A stretch of 21,581 bases of DNA from a bacterium (GTDB lineage: Bacteria; 4484-113; JALSIF01), in assembly GCA_026981635.1 (NCBI GenBank), contig JALSIF010000115.1, forward strand, positions 1 through 21,581. Reading direction: 5' to 3'. Each line of letters opens with the position of its first letter. Position 1 is the stretch's first letter. Shown one piece after another: positions 8,101-15,595 of the stretch. The position numbers were made by a program, and so were the translations under genes. Under the pieces are notes generated by a model. The model was given only the letters and a program-made list of their open reading frames with translations. It did no database searches and had not been told where the DNA came from.

Positions 8101-8255
8101 AGGGTGGGGCGGAGCCAGCCGAAACGGCAGAAGGGGAGGAGCTGGCAGGTGCCCCGGCCATCTACCGCCTGGATCTCACCGACCTTGACCGTATGCCCAC
8201 CCTGGTGGCCCGGGCCTGGCAGGACTTTGCAGTGGCCGAGGTGGGGCGGCGCTAG
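5118..8255 (+). CDS. Large lipoprotein with ZU5-like region, PKD repeats and C-terminal propeller
   Basis: A 1045-residue surface lipoprotein. Its signal has a hydrophobic core and VSS before Cys25. Residues about 58-190 resemble a ZU5-type domain (GATLRFDQVEVVIPPRAV). About five PKD-type beta-sandwiches follow: 216-285 (WDFDGDG), 312-376 (WEFGDGT), 404-480 (degenerate, RFGDELDF), 515-582 (WEFGDGT) and 595-665 (WDFGDGS). All but the first show the HTY or HTF and PGTY or GAYLF pattern. From about 690 to the end there are propeller-like strands (NLVLSPDGSMLAYRVAH). PKD domains commonly mediate protein or polysaccharide contacts on the outside of cells. No catalytic domain is recognised, so an adhesion or scaffolding role is inference. 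The ATG has only a weak upstream purine run (CAGG). Confidence 0.85.
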   Translation: MAREFRVVLWVLPVLLLTPWAVSSCQGQGPTGGEPAAPARVHTQSERAARLKQEQGPKEFVRTVSPELGATLRFDQVEVVIPPRAVREAVSMTLGFPREVPSGVLGDRAWELSPRLTFDKPVRITLPLPTDLIRERGLELERVKVAREVGGVWFSLPTEISPAGTTASALTERSGIFALVYEPPSRKEINEPPKAEVTLHPPTEATSGEEGRIMVAFDAMGSLDPDGHIVRFAWDFDGDGLFDEVTSSPERVAFYYTRDGSYTALLKVEDNHSPPGYDLAPVSFEINGTGNQGGPLSLRVVALPTRGPSPLKVAFLTTVTGGTMPYEFQWEFGDGTRSELASPVHTYGEPGSYQVRLTVTDAAGLTKSAKLGVKVTRPGLPFPSTDLLSLTLTPREAVGNPGMRVGFSLRLKEQLEPGVRAAVTYRFGDELDFATPPEIGRLPLSVSHTYREAGAYLFTAIVTDELGRVGTASSLVRVRAASEPRAWEFVQPEGEETGELPSYIPPIRIKFDPRGPGLTYAFQAEGLPKEAEVVWEFGDGTESPEPAPVHTYTDPGTYRVGLEVSYRGRVYRYFKTLPVAEGLAVAVDFPQSFGGVAPLQLGFTATVVNATLPLEYEWDFGDGSKSDLPSPIHTFEQPGTYEVKVRVVDATGKGATSEPVKVMVVEGGKVFTDPVAFPLRGEELAGKPTPPVWVRITDADQNPILDLPLGSEDGEVRNLVLSPDGSMLAYRVAHRLAVRSLRSGKLVLEYEAAGVVPELVALAEGAELMGVNLAGQGVLVSSTGCEVELPPGSRLADLSRSGERVLVIDPEGKLHLGEVELSDECRGSSAGQGSPQGKKVSRIAKWEELPSPVAIEEAIFSGDALSAYAITRRQEVIYFDLREGADRAPTVIGQDELTKSSLSSDYAGTRLAWIASGVEGARPVVAVRQPDGTFKVEDLYLTRGILAEKVRVNSSGTSLYYWGTKGLPRRIPTAEEAVRERQAVPPREVFPLAQQGGAEPAETAEGEELAGAPAIYRLDLTDLDRMPTLVARAWQDFAVAEVGRR

Positions 8256-8260
8256 ATTCC

Positions 8261-9517
8261 ATGGCGGCGGGCGGTAGGGTGCTCCTTCTTCGTCCCTCTC
8301 CAGCCCTGGCGGGAGATATCCTCATCGCCGCACTGGTGGACGCCTTGCCCGAGCTGGCCGAGCCTCTGCTCGGGGAGGCAAGCCGCATCTTTTCCGAGCT
8401 AAGCCTCAGCTTTGAGACCGCCACTTCTCATCACATCAGGGGAACTAGGCTCTTTATCCACGACCGGCAGGGCAGGGTGGTGGGCGCCCACCCCAGTGAG
8501 GAGGCAGAAAAGAGCCCCCTGGATCGGAAGATCAGGACCTACGGAGAACTGACCGAATTCATTCGTTCCGCCGGCCTCTCCCCACGGGTTGAGCAGGTGG
8601 CACTCAGGGGAGCGGAGCTCCTTGCCCGGGCAGAGGCCGAGGTCCACGGCAAGGCAGGGCCGGAGGAGATCCACTTCCACGAGCTTGCTGCCCTGGACAC
8701 CGCCCTGGACCTGATCCTTTTCCCCCTGGCGCTGGAGCTTGCCGGCATTGAGCGGGTCTTCTCATCAGCCCTGACCATGCCCCAGGGGGAGCTTGCCATG
8801 GCCCACGGTCCCATGCCTCTCCCAGCCCCCGCCACCGCAAGGATCCTTAGCCGAATCGGTGCCCAGGTCAGGGGGGGAGAGATTGAGTTTGAGTCGGTTA
8901 CCCCCACCGGCGCCGCCCTGCTTGGAGCGGTGGGGGCTGAGTTTGATTCCTCCCCGGCCCTCTCCCTTGAGGCGGTGGGCTTTGGCCTGGGCCATCTTGA
9001 TCCGGGCAGGCCAAACCTGCTTATGGCCATGGTGGGGACTGCCGCTGGTGAGCTTTCCGCTAGGGGACTGATCAGGGATCAGGTAGGTCTAGTGGAGACG
9101 GTCATTGATGATCTTTCCCCGGAGGATCTGCCGCCGGTGGTGGAGGAGCTCTACCGGGCCGGTGCCCTGGAGGTCTACTGGACAGCGGCCAGCGTGGCGG
9201 GAGGGAGGCCGGGCATCGCCCTGAGCCTGATTGTCCCGCCCGACCGGCTGGAGCCCCTGGCCAAGCTGGTCCTTACCCTCACCCCGACCCTGGGGGTGAG
9301 GGTGGAGCTTAAGGAGCGACTTACCCTCCCCCGTGAGACGGTGGAAGTGGAGGTGGAGGGCTGCCCGGTAAAGGTGAAGGTGGCAAAGCTTGGTGATGAG
9401 CTGTTCAAGGCCAAGCCTGAGCATCGTGACCTGGTTGAGCTTTCCAAAAGACTCTCTCTCCCTCTCCATCAGGTTCGCCGGCTGGTGATGGAGGCGCTAA
9501 GAAATCTCCCCGGCTAG
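8261..9517 (+). CDS. larC: LarC-type nickel pincer cofactor biosynthesis protein
   Basis: A 418-residue protein of the LarC (DUF111) family. LarC inserts nickel into the pyridinium bisthiocarboxylate mononucleotide to make the NPN cofactor of lactate racemase and related enzymes. The family signature EEIHFHELAALDTALDL is present, with His138-Phe-His140-Glu141, followed by the expected FSSALTMPQGELAMAHGPMPLPAPAT tract (split here for description) and VTPTGAALLGA. The C-terminal part has TVIDDLSPEDLPPVVEELY, and then EVEGCPVKVKVAKLG, as in the CTP-using LarC2 half; both halves are in one frame. The N-terminal motif is degenerate: only AGDILIAALVD remains of the usual cysteine-containing start. 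No larA, larB or larE is in the window. The start lies five bases after the previous stop, without a clear SD sequence. Confidence 0.88.
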   Translation: MAAGGRVLLLRPSPALAGDILIAALVDALPELAEPLLGEASRIFSELSLSFETATSHHIRGTRLFIHDRQGRVVGAHPSEEAEKSPLDRKIRTYGELTEFIRSAGLSPRVEQVALRGAELLARAEAEVHGKAGPEEIHFHELAALDTALDLILFPLALELAGIERVFSSALTMPQGELAMAHGPMPLPAPATARILSRIGAQVRGGEIEFESVTPTGAALLGAVGAEFDSSPALSLEAVGFGLGHLDPGRPNLLMAMVGTAAGELSARGLIRDQVGLVETVIDDLSPEDLPPVVEELYRAGALEVYWTAASVAGGRPGIALSLIVPPDRLEPLAKLVLTLTPTLGVRVELKERLTLPRETVEVEVEGCPVKVKVAKLGDELFKAKPEHRDLVELSKRLSLPLHQVRRLVMEALRNLPG

Positions 9518-9524
9518 ACGATAA
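9498..9524 (+). promoter_or_regulatory. Sigma-28-like promoter before flgJ
   Basis: TAAGAAAT (9498-9505), 11 bases, then GACGATAA (9517-9524). The -10 differs from GCCGATAA at one position; the -35 keeps TAA at the start and T at the end of TAAAGTTT. The -10 overlaps the larC stop, and transcription would begin about seven bases before flgJ. Confidence 0.4.
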
Positions 9525-9537
9525 ACCTGGCTGAGGG

Positions 9538-10248
9538 ATGCCCACAGTCGCCCCACCAATTCGCATCCTCTCACCCCACCAGGGAAAGGCCGCCTCCCCC
9601 GGCCGGGCGAGGGATAAGGCCGCCAGCCCATCGGGCCCCAGTCCGGCCAACCTCTCCCGTGGGGGGGGCGGCTCTTTCCTGGCCCACCTCACCTCCTCCC
9701 TGGCCAGCGCCGCCCGCGAAGAGGCGGCCTACCAGAGCCTCAGGCGCTATCGGGGGATGCTTGCTGAGCTGGGGGTGGATGAGAAGAAGCTTCGCCAGGC
9801 GGCTGAGCAGTTTGAGGCCTTCATGCTGGGGATGCTCCTTCGCCAGATGTACCGGGCGGTGCCCAAGGCGGGCCTCTTTGGGCAGAGTTTTGCCCACCAG
9901 CTCTTTATGGAGATGTTCCTTGACCAGGTGGGGGAAAAGCTTGCCGCTGCCGGTGGAGTTGGGGTGGGGGACCTGGTGGTGGAGGGGGTGGTGAGAAAGC
10001 TTGCCTCAACCAGGAGGGAGAGCAGTACTTCTGGATCGGCCGTTTCACCGAAGCAGGAGTTCACTTCCCCCGCTAGGAAGCTGAGCTTTGACCAGCTTTC
10101 GGTGGAGGCGGTGCTGGAAGAGGAGCGCGGTGATCCAGACCGGCATCTTTCCCGCCTGGGCCGTAGGTATAATCTTTCCGAGGTAAAGCACTCGCCCCCG
10201 AGTGCCGATATAGGTAGCGGCGAGAACCCGCCGGCAAGAAGCAGGTGA
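9538..10248 (+). CDS. flgJ: Flagellar rod-binding protein (FlgJ N-terminal domain type)
   Basis: A 236-residue protein carrying the rod-binding domain that caps the growing flagellar rod in the periplasm or cell wall. The domain spans about residues 82-155: LRQAAEQFEAFMLGMLLRQM, then GLFGQSFAHQLFMEMFLDQV, then GGVGVGDLVVEGVV, all typical. There is no peptidoglycan-hydrolase domain as in the two-domain FlgJ of enterobacteria. Instead the N-terminal 75 residues are Pro/Ser/Gly-rich and the C-terminal 80 residues are of unknown type. It heads the block flgJ-flgM-flgN-flgK-flgL, and a sigma-28-like site lies just upstream. The start is ATG with only a weak purine run before it. Its TGA is immediately followed, in the same frame, by the flgM start. 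Confidence 0.9.
   Translation: MPTVAPPIRILSPHQGKAASPGRARDKAASPSGPSPANLSRGGGGSFLAHLTSSLASAAREEAAYQSLRRYRGMLAELGVDEKKLRQAAEQFEAFMLGMLLRQMYRAVPKAGLFGQSFAHQLFMEMFLDQVGEKLAAAGGVGVGDLVVEGVVRKLASTRRESSTSGSAVSPKQEFTSPARKLSFDQLSVEAVLEEERGDPDRHLSRLGRRYNLSEVKHSPPSADIGSGENPPARSR
10184..10211 (+). promoter_or_regulatory. Sigma-28-like promoter for flgM, inside flgJ
   Basis: TAAAGCAC (10184-10191), 12 bases, then GCCGATAT (10204-10211). The -35 has the TAAAG core and the -10 matches GCCGATAA at 7 of 8. Transcription would start near 10218, about 30 bases before flgM. A separate sigma-28 promoter for flgM is known in Salmonella. Confidence 0.55.
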
Positions 10249-10551
10249 GTGATGCGGATACCGGAGCTGAGCAGTCTTTTTAGCCTGGCCGGGGTGGAGG
10301 CCAAGCGCTATCCATCCCGTCTGGCGCGGGAAGTTGCCCGGGAGGTGCGGGCAACCGACCGGGTGGAGCTCTCCACCAGCCAGACCGAGGTCAGGCGGAA
10401 GCTTGCGCAGGTACTCGCCGAGGCTAAGAGCTCCAAGTTGCTCGCCCACCTCAGGGCGGAGATGGAGCGAGAGCTTTCGGTAGATGCCGAGCGGCTCGCC
10501 GAGCAGATGCTCAACTCGGGGGTGTTTGATGACCTCATCCGCGGCAGGTAG
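10249..10551 (+). CDS. flgM: Anti-sigma-28 factor FlgM
   Basis: A 100-residue protein of the FlgM family. FlgM binds the flagellar sigma factor FliA (sigma-28) and blocks it until the hook is finished, when FlgM is exported and late genes switch on. The N-terminal 36 residues are variable and basic; the family motif DRVELS is at 37-42, and the sigma-binding helices follow (VRRKLAQVLAEA, then LRAEMERELSVDAERLAEQML), matching the usual YxVDxxxIAxxML pattern. Either GTG at 10249 or ATG at 10252 may be the start; the GTG follows the flgJ stop with no gap. A sigma-28-like promoter lies within the end of flgJ, which would make FlgM part of its own feedback loop. The end overlaps flgN by 23 bases. 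Confidence 0.85.
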   Translation: MMRIPELSSLFSLAGVEAKRYPSRLAREVAREVRATDRVELSTSQTEVRRKLAQVLAEAKSSKLLAHLRAEMERELSVDAERLAEQMLNSGVFDDLIRGR

Positions 10552-11056
10552 GGACTACCAAGCACGCCTCCTGGAGGCCCTGGACCGGGAGTGTGAGATC
10601 TTTGCCGCCCTCATCTCGGTGATGGAGGAGAAGCGGCGGGCGCTGGTGGAGGTGGACCTTGAGCCCCTGGAGGAGATATGTTCCCGGGAGGAGGAGCTGG
10701 TGGGGCGGTTGGAGGAGGCCGACCGGGAGCGCCACCAGGCCTACCTAGAGGCGGCTCCCCGACTTGCCCCTGAGCTGATGGAACCCTCTTTGCCCGAGCT
10801 GGTTGAGACGCTGGCGGAGAAAAGACCCGAGCTGGCCGAGGAGCTCTCTCGGCGCCACGCCCGCCTGCAGGAGCTGCTGGTGAGGGTGGGGGAGCTCAAC
10901 TTTGACAATCTGGTCCTCACCCAGAACCTTCTCCGCTACACCCGCCACCTGCTTGACCTGGTGGCCTCCGGAGGCGTACTGCCCAACTATTCCCCCGAGG
11001 GGAAGGTGAACCCTGCCCAAGGAGAGCCCCGCTCTCTGCTGGAGCGGCGGGCCTAG
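10529..11056 (+). CDS. flgN: Flagellar export chaperone FlgN
   Basis: A 175-residue all-helical, acidic protein fitting FlgN, the cytosolic chaperone that escorts FlgK and FlgL to the export gate. I place the start at the ATG at 10529, which overlaps the end of flgM by 23 bases and gives MTSSAAGRDYQARLLEALDR; the frame stays open to 10484, but the extra residues are out of character. The body is long heptad-like helices (EEKRRALVEVDLEPLEEIC, then LPELVETLAEKRPELAEELS) ending in ELNFDNLVLTQNLLRYTRHL, the well-conserved FlgN C-terminal pattern that binds its clients. Its two clients, flgK and flgL, lie directly downstream. A G-rich stretch (GGGGG at 10517-10521) may serve as a ribosome site. 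Confidence 0.85.
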   Translation: MTSSAAGRDYQARLLEALDRECEIFAALISVMEEKRRALVEVDLEPLEEICSREEELVGRLEEADRERHQAYLEAAPRLAPELMEPSLPELVETLAEKRPELAEELSRRHARLQELLVRVGELNFDNLVLTQNLLRYTRHLLDLVASGGVLPNYSPEGKVNPAQGEPRSLLERRA

Positions 11057-11064
11057 TTCTGACT

Positions 11065-11071
11065 GGAGGGG
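11065..11071 (+). promoter_or_regulatory. Shine-Dalgarno of flgK
   Basis: GGAGGGG, seven bases before the GTG at 11079. This supports that GTG as the start and shows that internal operon genes use SD initiation. Confidence 0.8.
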
Positions 11072-11078
11072 CTTTGCT

Positions 11079-12869
11079 GTGGTTGACCTCAGGGTAGGTT
11101 TGGAGACTGCCCGCCGGGCGCTGCTCAGCGCCCAGGTTGCACTGGACACGGTCAGCCACAACATCGCCAATGCTAACAAGGAAGGCTATAAGCGTCAGCG
11201 TGTTGAACTTGCTACGTTAGAGCCGATCAGGATCTCAACACTGGCCGGGCCTGGGTTTGTTGGCATTGGAGCCGATGTTGACCGAATAATTCGGCTACGA
11301 GACGCCTTCTTAGAGCAAGGACTCTTGACCGAGACGGGGGTAAGGGGAAGCTTATCAGCCATGGATGAAGTGCTCTCCCGTCTTGAGGCCCTCTTCGGTG
11401 AGCCGGGTGAGGGGGGACTTCGCGCCAGGCTGGAGGAGTTTTTCAACGCCTGGGAGGAGCTTTCCAACAATCCGGAATCCTTCACCCTGCGATCCAACCT
11501 GAGGGAGGTGGCCCAGAATCTCATCTCGGCGGTGGATCGGATCAAGCGGGGGCTGGATGACGAGATCCGCAACCTCAACCGCCTGATGGAGATCAAGGTG
11601 GAGCAGGTAAACAACCTGGCCCAGCAGATCGCTGAGATCAACATTCGGCTTAGTACCAGGGAAGGGGGACAGGGGGAGGCAAACGACCTGCGTGATGAGA
11701 GTGAGCGGCTGGCGGCAAAGCTTGCCCAGCTGGTAAACATCAACACCCAGCGGGAGGCAGACGGGACCCTTACCGTCCAGATCGGCAGTTTCAATCTGGT
11801 GGAGAAGGGACAGGTAAACCGCATCAGAATGGAACTCAAATTTGATGATCCCCTCCACCGGCAGCTTGAGTTTGAGACCGGCACTCCCCTTCGTCTGCTG
11901 AGCGGGGAGCTCAAGGGGCTGGTGGATGTGCGCGACCAGGTGGTTCCCGACCTAAAGCTCAAGGTTAACCGGTTGGTCAGCGTGCTGGTAAACAGCGTCA
12001 ATCGGCTCCACGAGGAGCAGTTCGGACTGGATGGCACCTCGGGCCGACCCTTCTTTGAGCAGATCAAAACCGGCGAGATCCGCGGTGGGGTTCCCCTGCC
12101 TGCCGATCTTACCCTGGACACCACCCTGGACGAGCTTGGCATCACTCCGGGCGACTTCTTCGTCGGCCAGGCGAGGGTGATCATTGATCCTTCCGAGGTC
12201 CGCCCCGGTACCGCCATCACCCTGCGAGAGCTGTTTGATCGCATAACCCAGGCGGACCCCACCCTGCGGGTAAGACTGATACCTCCTCCCCCGAGTGGGC
12301 TGCCGAGCATCGTGATTGAGCAGTTCAATCCCCCCACCGCTGATCAGGAAATAGATCTTGCCCGGGGGACCTCCAACGTGCTGGATGTGTTGGGGCTTGA
12401 TCCAGACGCTGAGGTGCGCACCGCCGGCACTGCCCAATTTAGCGACGCCATGTCAAGCTTTGACCTTTCCTTTCCCATCAAGGACAGCTTGGATGCCATT
12501 GCAGCGGCAGCTCCGGCGGAGGATGGTGGGTTTACCGGACCGGGCGACAACCGGGGGGCGCTAAATATTGCTGCCCTCAAGTCGGCTACCGGTTTGATTG
12601 AAGGCGAGGGGCTGTTTGAGTTCTACAACTCCTTCATCTCCGGGCTTGGGGTGCTTGCCCAGCAGAACCGTAGAAGCCTCAGTGCCCAGGACCTGGTGAT
12701 CAAGCAGCTTAAAGAGCGGATTGAGAGCGTAAGCGGCGTAAACATTGATGAGGAGGCCATCCAGATGCTGCGCTATCAGCGCAGCTTCCAGGCCGCCAGC
12801 CGGATGGTCACCGCCATTGATGAGGCGTTGGACACCATCATCAACCGGATGGGACTGGTGGGCAGATAG
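11079..12869 (+). CDS. flgK: Flagellar hook-associated protein 1 (FlgK)
   Basis: A 596-residue junction protein that sits on the hook and, with FlgL, adapts it to the filament. The N-terminal D0 helix is complete (GLETARRALLSAQVALDTVS, then HNIANANKEGYKRQRVEL), with the rod/hook-family motif ANxxGYxRQ. Residues about 95-200 form the D1 helical region with GLRARLEEFFNAWEELSNNP. The C-terminal D0 is also complete: VSGVNIDEEAIQMLRYQRSF and ASRMVTAIDEALDTIINRMG. The middle (about 330-480) is a variable beta-rich insertion. Length is within the usual range. The GTG start has a strong SD sequence. It is exported by the flagellar type III system with FlgN, encoded upstream; flgL follows after 12 bases. 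Confidence 0.97.
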   Translation: MVDLRVGLETARRALLSAQVALDTVSHNIANANKEGYKRQRVELATLEPIRISTLAGPGFVGIGADVDRIIRLRDAFLEQGLLTETGVRGSLSAMDEVLSRLEALFGEPGEGGLRARLEEFFNAWEELSNNPESFTLRSNLREVAQNLISAVDRIKRGLDDEIRNLNRLMEIKVEQVNNLAQQIAEINIRLSTREGGQGEANDLRDESERLAAKLAQLVNINTQREADGTLTVQIGSFNLVEKGQVNRIRMELKFDDPLHRQLEFETGTPLRLLSGELKGLVDVRDQVVPDLKLKVNRLVSVLVNSVNRLHEEQFGLDGTSGRPFFEQIKTGEIRGGVPLPADLTLDTTLDELGITPGDFFVGQARVIIDPSEVRPGTAITLRELFDRITQADPTLRVRLIPPPPSGLPSIVIEQFNPPTADQEIDLARGTSNVLDVLGLDPDAEVRTAGTAQFSDAMSSFDLSFPIKDSLDAIAAAAPAEDGGFTGPGDNRGALNIAALKSATGLIEGEGLFEFYNSFISGLGVLAQQNRRSLSAQDLVIKQLKERIESVSGVNIDEEAIQMLRYQRSFQAASRMVTAIDEALDTIINRMGLVGR

Positions 12870-12881
12870 GGATGAGCTGAG

Positions 12882-15587
12882 ATGGTGAGGATCACCCAAA
12901 ACCTGCTCAGCGACAACTTCCTCCTCAATGTCCGGCTGATCAACCAACGGCTGGCCAGGCTTCTAGATCAGACCTCTACTGGGCTCAAGTTTCGCAAGCC
13001 CTCCGACGACCCGGCCGGGGTGGCAACCAGCATGGTGCTCTCCCGCGAGATCGCCTTCCTGGACCAGTTTGAGCGCAACATCAACGACGGCAAAAACCAG
13101 CTCAGCTTCCTAGAGAGCAATCTCTCCAACCTAAACAACCTGGTTCAGCGGGCCAGGGAGCTGGCGGTGCAAGGGGCAAGCGACACCCTGAGCGACGCTG
13201 ACCGGCGTGCCCTGAGCCTAGAGATAGATCAGATCCTGGAGCAGGTGGCGGTGCTCTCCAACGACCAGTTTGCTGGTCGCTATGCCTATGGGGGCTTTAG
13301 GACCCTGACCGAGCCCTTCACCATCAACCGGGACACGGCAGACGGCAAGATCTCCAGCCTCTTCTACCGGGGGGACATGGGGGAGATTATGCGGCGGGTA
13401 AGCCAGGGGAGCCTCCTGGATGTGAACCTTACTGGTAAGGAGGTTTTCCTGGGCACCACGTATACCCTGACCGGCCGGGAAGTGGCCACCGATAAGGAGC
13501 TTGGCTACCTGGGTACGGTGGAGATCAACGGGGTGGCGATAAACGTTGACCCGTCCGACCGACTGAGCGACATCCGGGACAAGATCAACCGGGCAGGTGC
13601 TGGAGTCTTTGCCTCCATCACCGAGACGGGCAGGCTGGTTTTGGAATCACTGGACTCAAGTCGTGAAATTGAGCTTCGTGACCTAACCGGAACGGTACTG
13701 GATGACCTGGAGCTCATCCCCCGGGGGGCCTTCAACATCGCGGTGACCCCACCGGCCCTGCCCCTGGTTGACTCGACTGGAGCCATCAAGACGGGAAGCC
13801 CAGTTACCGTTCCCCTCACCATTGACGCCACCAACGACCGGCTGGTGATCCAGCTTTCCGGGCCGGCCAACGACGGCATCTCTGAGGCCAAGAGCCTAAT
13901 CCTTACCCACGGTACCTACGCCACGGTGGCGGATCTGGTGGCAGAGATACAGGCCAGGGCGGACGCCGCCTTCGGCGAGGGGAAGCTGGTGGTGCGGGAG
14001 AATGCGGGCGCCATTGAGCTGGAGACGGGGGCCACCGGCTCGGCGGTGCTCCCCATCCACCTGGTGGTGGGCGGGCAGGACGACCTGGGGGCGGCTGACA
14101 CCGCCTCAGTGGATCTGGGACTAACGGTGGCGGGGGGGCCGGAGCAGGCCGATGTGGGGGGAACCGACGGCAACGACAAGTTCACCATTGACCTGGGCCC
14201 CAGCGCCACCCTGGAGGGAAACGATCCCCTTCCCCAGATCATTGACATAGATGCCAGCCTGGTGGGCTCCACCGACGATCTGGTGGCAAACATCAACGAC
14301 AAGATCCGCCAGATCCCCGAGCTGGTGGGGCAGGTAAGGGCGGTCAACTTCAATGGCCGGCTGATGATTGAGACGATAAAGACCGGCGAGGAGGTCAAGG
14401 CCGACGACCTGGTACTGGCTGACGAGACCCCAGGAACCCTTGCCGCCCTGGGAATCCTTACCACCCAAACGCCGCCCCAGGTGGTGGGGACCCTCACCTT
14501 CCCGCCCGGCACCACCGTCACCGCCACCAACAACGAGTTTTCCATAGACATCGGCGCGCGCATCTCCAAGGACGGCACCAACCCGCCCCCCCAGACCATC
14601 GCCATCACCCCCGGCACCTACACCACCATCGCCAGCATCGTGGCGGAGATCAATGCGCGCATCGCCGAAAACCCCATCCTCTTTGGTCAGGTGGAGGCGG
14701 TGGCGGGGCCCTCAAACGAGATAATCATCCGCGCCACCCGCCAGGGTAGCCGCTACCAGGAGGATCAGCTCACCCTGGCCGATGTGGAACCGGGCACCCT
14801 GGCCAACCTGGGGCTGGACCAGCCCACCGACCCGGGTGGGGGAACCTCGCCGGGGATTGGTCGGGTAAAGCAGCCTGACAACCTGATCAAGACTCTGATT
14901 GACCTGCGCGACGACCTGAGGAACTCGGCGGGGCCGGACACCCGATTGGTGGATGCAGCTGGGCCCGATGGAACACCGCTGAATATCTTCCCCGAGGATG
15001 TGCTCACCCTGGAAGCGGCGGGCAACACCCGCACCATCGTGCTCAGCTCCTTCTTTACCCTGAAGGACCTGGCCCGGGAGCTGGAGGACCTGATCGGCCT
15101 GGGGGTGAAGGTGGAGGTCACCGCCGACGGGGCGATCCGCATCCGCAACCCCCAGGGGGCGACGGTGCCCAATATCCGGGTCAGCCTTACCAACCGCTTT
15201 GGGCAGCCCAACCAGGCCTTCAACCAGATGTTTGACGGCACCATCAACGGCGACCTGCTCCCCGGCCAGACCCGCACCTCGGAGATGTTTACCGACCCGG
15301 AGCGCTTCAAGGAGATCGGCACCACCCGCCTAAGGCAGCTCAGTCGCCGGCTGGAGGAGGTGGTCAACTTCCGCTCCATCGTCGGCTCGCGGGACAATCG
15401 GGCAGAGGCAGCCCTGACCCAGCTTGACACCTTCCGGCTTCGGCTCAGGGAGGTGAAGCTCAACAACGATTCGGTGGACATGGCAGAGACTATCACCGAG
15501 CTTAAGGAGGTGGAAAACATCCTCCGCGCCACCCTGGCAGTGGGAGCACGCATCATCCAGCCCAGCCTGCTTGACTTCCTGCGCTAA
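12882..15587 (+). CDS. flgL: Flagellar hook-associated protein 3 (FlgL), giant form
   Basis: A 901-residue FlgL, against about 300 in typical species. Residues 1-150 are the flagellin-like D0/D1 half, with VRITQNLLSDNFL, RLARLLDQTSTGLKFRKPSD, DDPAGVATSM and LQ-type helices ending in DQFAGRYAYGG. Residues about 790-901 are the returning half (SRRLEEVVNFRSIVGSRDNR and LREVKLNNDSVDMAETITEL). Between them lie about 640 residues of beta-rich insertion: a Flagellin_IN-like unit (about 210-280), three similar units of about 115 residues (321-645) and a further related unit (about 706-775). It joins hook to filament and would carry a large surface-exposed decoration. Start ATG 12882 or GTG 12885; the second gives the common MRITQ beginning. 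SD is weak (GGGATGAG). Confidence 0.93.
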   Translation: MVRITQNLLSDNFLLNVRLINQRLARLLDQTSTGLKFRKPSDDPAGVATSMVLSREIAFLDQFERNINDGKNQLSFLESNLSNLNNLVQRARELAVQGASDTLSDADRRALSLEIDQILEQVAVLSNDQFAGRYAYGGFRTLTEPFTINRDTADGKISSLFYRGDMGEIMRRVSQGSLLDVNLTGKEVFLGTTYTLTGREVATDKELGYLGTVEINGVAINVDPSDRLSDIRDKINRAGAGVFASITETGRLVLESLDSSREIELRDLTGTVLDDLELIPRGAFNIAVTPPALPLVDSTGAIKTGSPVTVPLTIDATNDRLVIQLSGPANDGISEAKSLILTHGTYATVADLVAEIQARADAAFGEGKLVVRENAGAIELETGATGSAVLPIHLVVGGQDDLGAADTASVDLGLTVAGGPEQADVGGTDGNDKFTIDLGPSATLEGNDPLPQIIDIDASLVGSTDDLVANINDKIRQIPELVGQVRAVNFNGRLMIETIKTGEEVKADDLVLADETPGTLAALGILTTQTPPQVVGTLTFPPGTTVTATNNEFSIDIGARISKDGTNPPPQTIAITPGTYTTIASIVAEINARIAENPILFGQVEAVAGPSNEIIIRATRQGSRYQEDQLTLADVEPGTLANLGLDQPTDPGGGTSPGIGRVKQPDNLIKTLIDLRDDLRNSAGPDTRLVDAAGPDGTPLNIFPEDVLTLEAAGNTRTIVLSSFFTLKDLARELEDLIGLGVKVEVTADGAIRIRNPQGATVPNIRVSLTNRFGQPNQAFNQMFDGTINGDLLPGQTRTSEMFTDPERFKEIGTTRLRQLSRRLEEVVNFRSIVGSRDNRAEAALTQLDTFRLRLREVKLNNDSVDMAETITELKEVENILRATLAVGARIIQPSLLDFLR
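13842..14816 (+). repeat. Three degenerate tandem protein repeats inside flgL
   Basis: Residues 321-414, 434-525 and 553-645 of FlgL share a layout: an initial strand (LVIQLSG, FTIDLGP, FSIDIGA), a middle helix (VADLVAEIQAR, TDDLVANINDK, IASIVAEINAR), and an ending in LGL or LGI. Units two and three are closest, sharing GQVRAV/GQVEAV and LADETPGTLAALG/LADVEPGTLANLG. Spacing is 113 and 119 residues. The similarity is at protein level, so the duplication is old. Confidence 0.75.
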
Positions 15588-15595
15588 CCGGGGGG

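Noticed and set aside
10168-10173. Perfect TATAAT inside flgJ
   Set aside because: No -35 at the right distance and a better sigma-28-like site follows just downstream; probably coding sequence.
13488-13495. ACCGATAA inside flgL
   Set aside because: The region 11 bases upstream shows no TAAAG-like -35 and there is no gene start nearby.
14372-14379. GACGATAA inside flgL
   Set aside because: No -35 match at 11 bases and no gene start downstream.
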